Shown here: one piece after another, positions 63,276 to 64,000 of the stretch
Layout of the letters: each line of letters begins with the position of its first letter
Position numbering within the stretch: position 1 is the first letter of the stretch
Assembly: GCA_042140185.1 (NCBI GenBank)
Contig: CP159477.1
Span: 1,426,001-1,490,000 of the forward strand
Direction: 5' to 3'
From: JANSXG01 sp024743075
Lineage (GTDB): Bacteria; Planctomycetota; Phycisphaerae; Phycisphaerales; UBA1924
DNA: 64,000 nucleotides
Notes under the pieces: model-generated
The model's input: the letters and a program-made list of their open reading frames with translations, nothing else
The model's database searches: none
Told to the model about the DNA's origin: nothing
Translations under genes and position numbers: made by a program

Positions 63276-64000
63276 GCACACCGGCTCTGACTCCATCGAA
63301 TCCTCGCGGGAAGCGGGATGTCCCGTTCGAGTTGCCGGAGGTAAGTGCGTCTGAGAAGCGGAGGGCGGCCCGTATCTTCTCGCTGTTGCAGCAACGGCAC
63401 CCTGATGCGCATTGCGAGCTGGACTACACCACGCCACACGAACTGCTGATCGCGACGATTCTTTCGGCGCAGTCAACGGACAAGGCGGTGAACAAGGCGA
63501 CACCGGGGCTGTTCCAGGCTTTCCCGACGCCGCGCGACTACGCGGAGGCGACGCCGAAGCAAATCGAACCACATGTCAAGACGATCGGTCTGTTCCGCAA
63601 CAAGGCCAGACATATCCACGGCGCGATGACGAAGATCGTGGAGGATTTCGGGGGCGAGGTGCCACGCACCATGAATGAGCTGCTGTCGCTGCCGGGCGTC
63701 GCGCGCAAGACCGCGGGAGTCGTGCTGAGCGAGGCCTTCGGCATCCACATGGGGGTCGTGGTCGACACGCATGTTCACCGCCTGAGCCAGCAGCTCGGGC
63801 TTGTGGCCGAGGGGACGACGATTCCAATGACCGAGCGGTATCTCATGGCGCTGCTCCCACGGGAGAAGTGGGGTCAGATCAGCCACCTGCTGATCTTCCA
63901 CGGGCGCCGCGTGTCGCCGGCCCGGGGCTACGATGTACGGACGCTACTCGACGACCCCGTGTGCTCTCGCTATTGCAAGCGCACGGCGGAACTCCGCGAA
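63272..64000 (+). CDS. nth: Endonuclease III, 3' end outside window
   Basis: DNA glycosylase/AP lyase of base-excision repair. The frame is open from ATG 63272 to the end of the window (243 codons, no stop). Family motifs: LLIATILSAQSTDKAVNKAT, VKTIGLFRNKARHI, LLSLPGVARKTAGVV with the catalytic Lys, and VVDTHVHRLSQQLG with the catalytic Asp. The C-terminal iron-sulfur loop is altered: where E. coli has four Cys, this protein reads HGRRVSPARGYDV and then PVCSRYCKR, so only the last cluster Cys and one extra Cys remain. It overlaps the upstream membrane-protein gene by 4 bp. Confidence 0.92.
   Translation, partial: MSTPALTPSNPRGKRDVPFELPEVSASEKRRAARIFSLLQQRHPDAHCELDYTTPHELLIATILSAQSTDKAVNKATPGLFQAFPTPRDYAEATPKQIEPHVKTIGLFRNKARHIHGAMTKIVEDFGGEVPRTMNELLSLPGVARKTAGVVLSEAFGIHMGVVVDTHVHRLSQQLGLVAEGTTIPMTERYLMALLPREKWGQISHLLIFHGRRVSPARGYDVRTLLDDPVCSRYCKRTAELRE

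Noticed and set aside
1..64000. CRISPR array, insertion sequence, integron, prophage or replication origin
   Set aside because: No spaced direct repeats, transposase, integrase, phage structural gene or DnaA-box cluster was found by reading; the window looks like ordinary core chromosome.

Overview
The window looks like a chromosome segment of a high-G+C, outer-membrane-bearing planctomycete, most likely of the Phycisphaerae. This is an inference from gene content. Three exported proteins end in paired EF-hand/dockerin-like repeats (GDxTGDxxVDLADLNLVLANFG type), one exported protein ends in a PEP-CTERM-like tail (proline motif, hydrophobic helix, RRRR), and LptD, MlaE and OmpA-type proteins show an outer membrane. 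I saw no rRNA, CRISPR array, insertion sequence or phage gene.

Layout. 1-1402: end of an OmpA/MotB-like gene and an mlaE permease. 1412-7125 (minus): a six-gene module of Cys-rich exported protein, HlyD-like adaptor, ABC ATPase, two FtsX permeases and a lipoprotein, with tRNA-Val just upstream. 7443-11165 (plus): gdhA, psuG and a secreted EEP-family phosphodiesterase. 11166-15809 (minus): clpB, then an XRE-HTH/helical-repeat regulator that overlaps a gene for an exported PEP-CTERM-like protein. 16061-26884 (plus): an RND efflux pair, an NHL-repeat protein, a YtkA-like lipoprotein overlapping a di-heme peroxidase, and a choice-of-anchor-B protein. 26968-35527 (minus): pyrimidine synthesis as pyrB-pyrC, a gap holding a terminator and a possible leader ORF, then pyrF-pyrE-carA-carB. 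35760-40208 (plus): a secreted M12-type metalloprotease, lemA and an HtpX-like protease. 40185-48000: two EamA transporters, a CpcT/CpeT homologue, xthA, a dockerin-like protein, hmgA and a transglutaminase-like protein. 48108-56883: lptD, rplU, a QueC-like pseudoenzyme, an S41 protease, a small membrane protein, a DinB-like protein and queC. 57045-64000: tRNA-Leu, an acyl-CoA/ACP ligase, a DUF4139 protein, a J-domain chaperone, a TIM-barrel protein, a membrane protein and the start of an endonuclease III gene that seems to lack the iron-sulfur ligands.

Quality warning. Nine conserved genes carry eleven single-base frame breaks: ten look like one missing base and one like an extra base. lptD has three, which together restore its original frame. 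Most lie in G/C runs, including a run of 8 G where 9 would keep the frame. The simplest reading is uncorrected long-read indels. I therefore annotate these genes as whole CDSs and give each break point.

Most interesting leads: the six-gene transporter module with its Cys-rich proteins; the regulator plus exported protein pair, which resembles peptide-sensing (RRNPP) architecture; a possible translation-coupled attenuator in front of pyrF; several starts exactly 6 nt after a -10-like hexamer with no Shine-Dalgarno (likely leaderless mRNAs); a QueC paralogue without catalytic motifs; and a CpcT/CpeT homologue outside a phycobilisome context.
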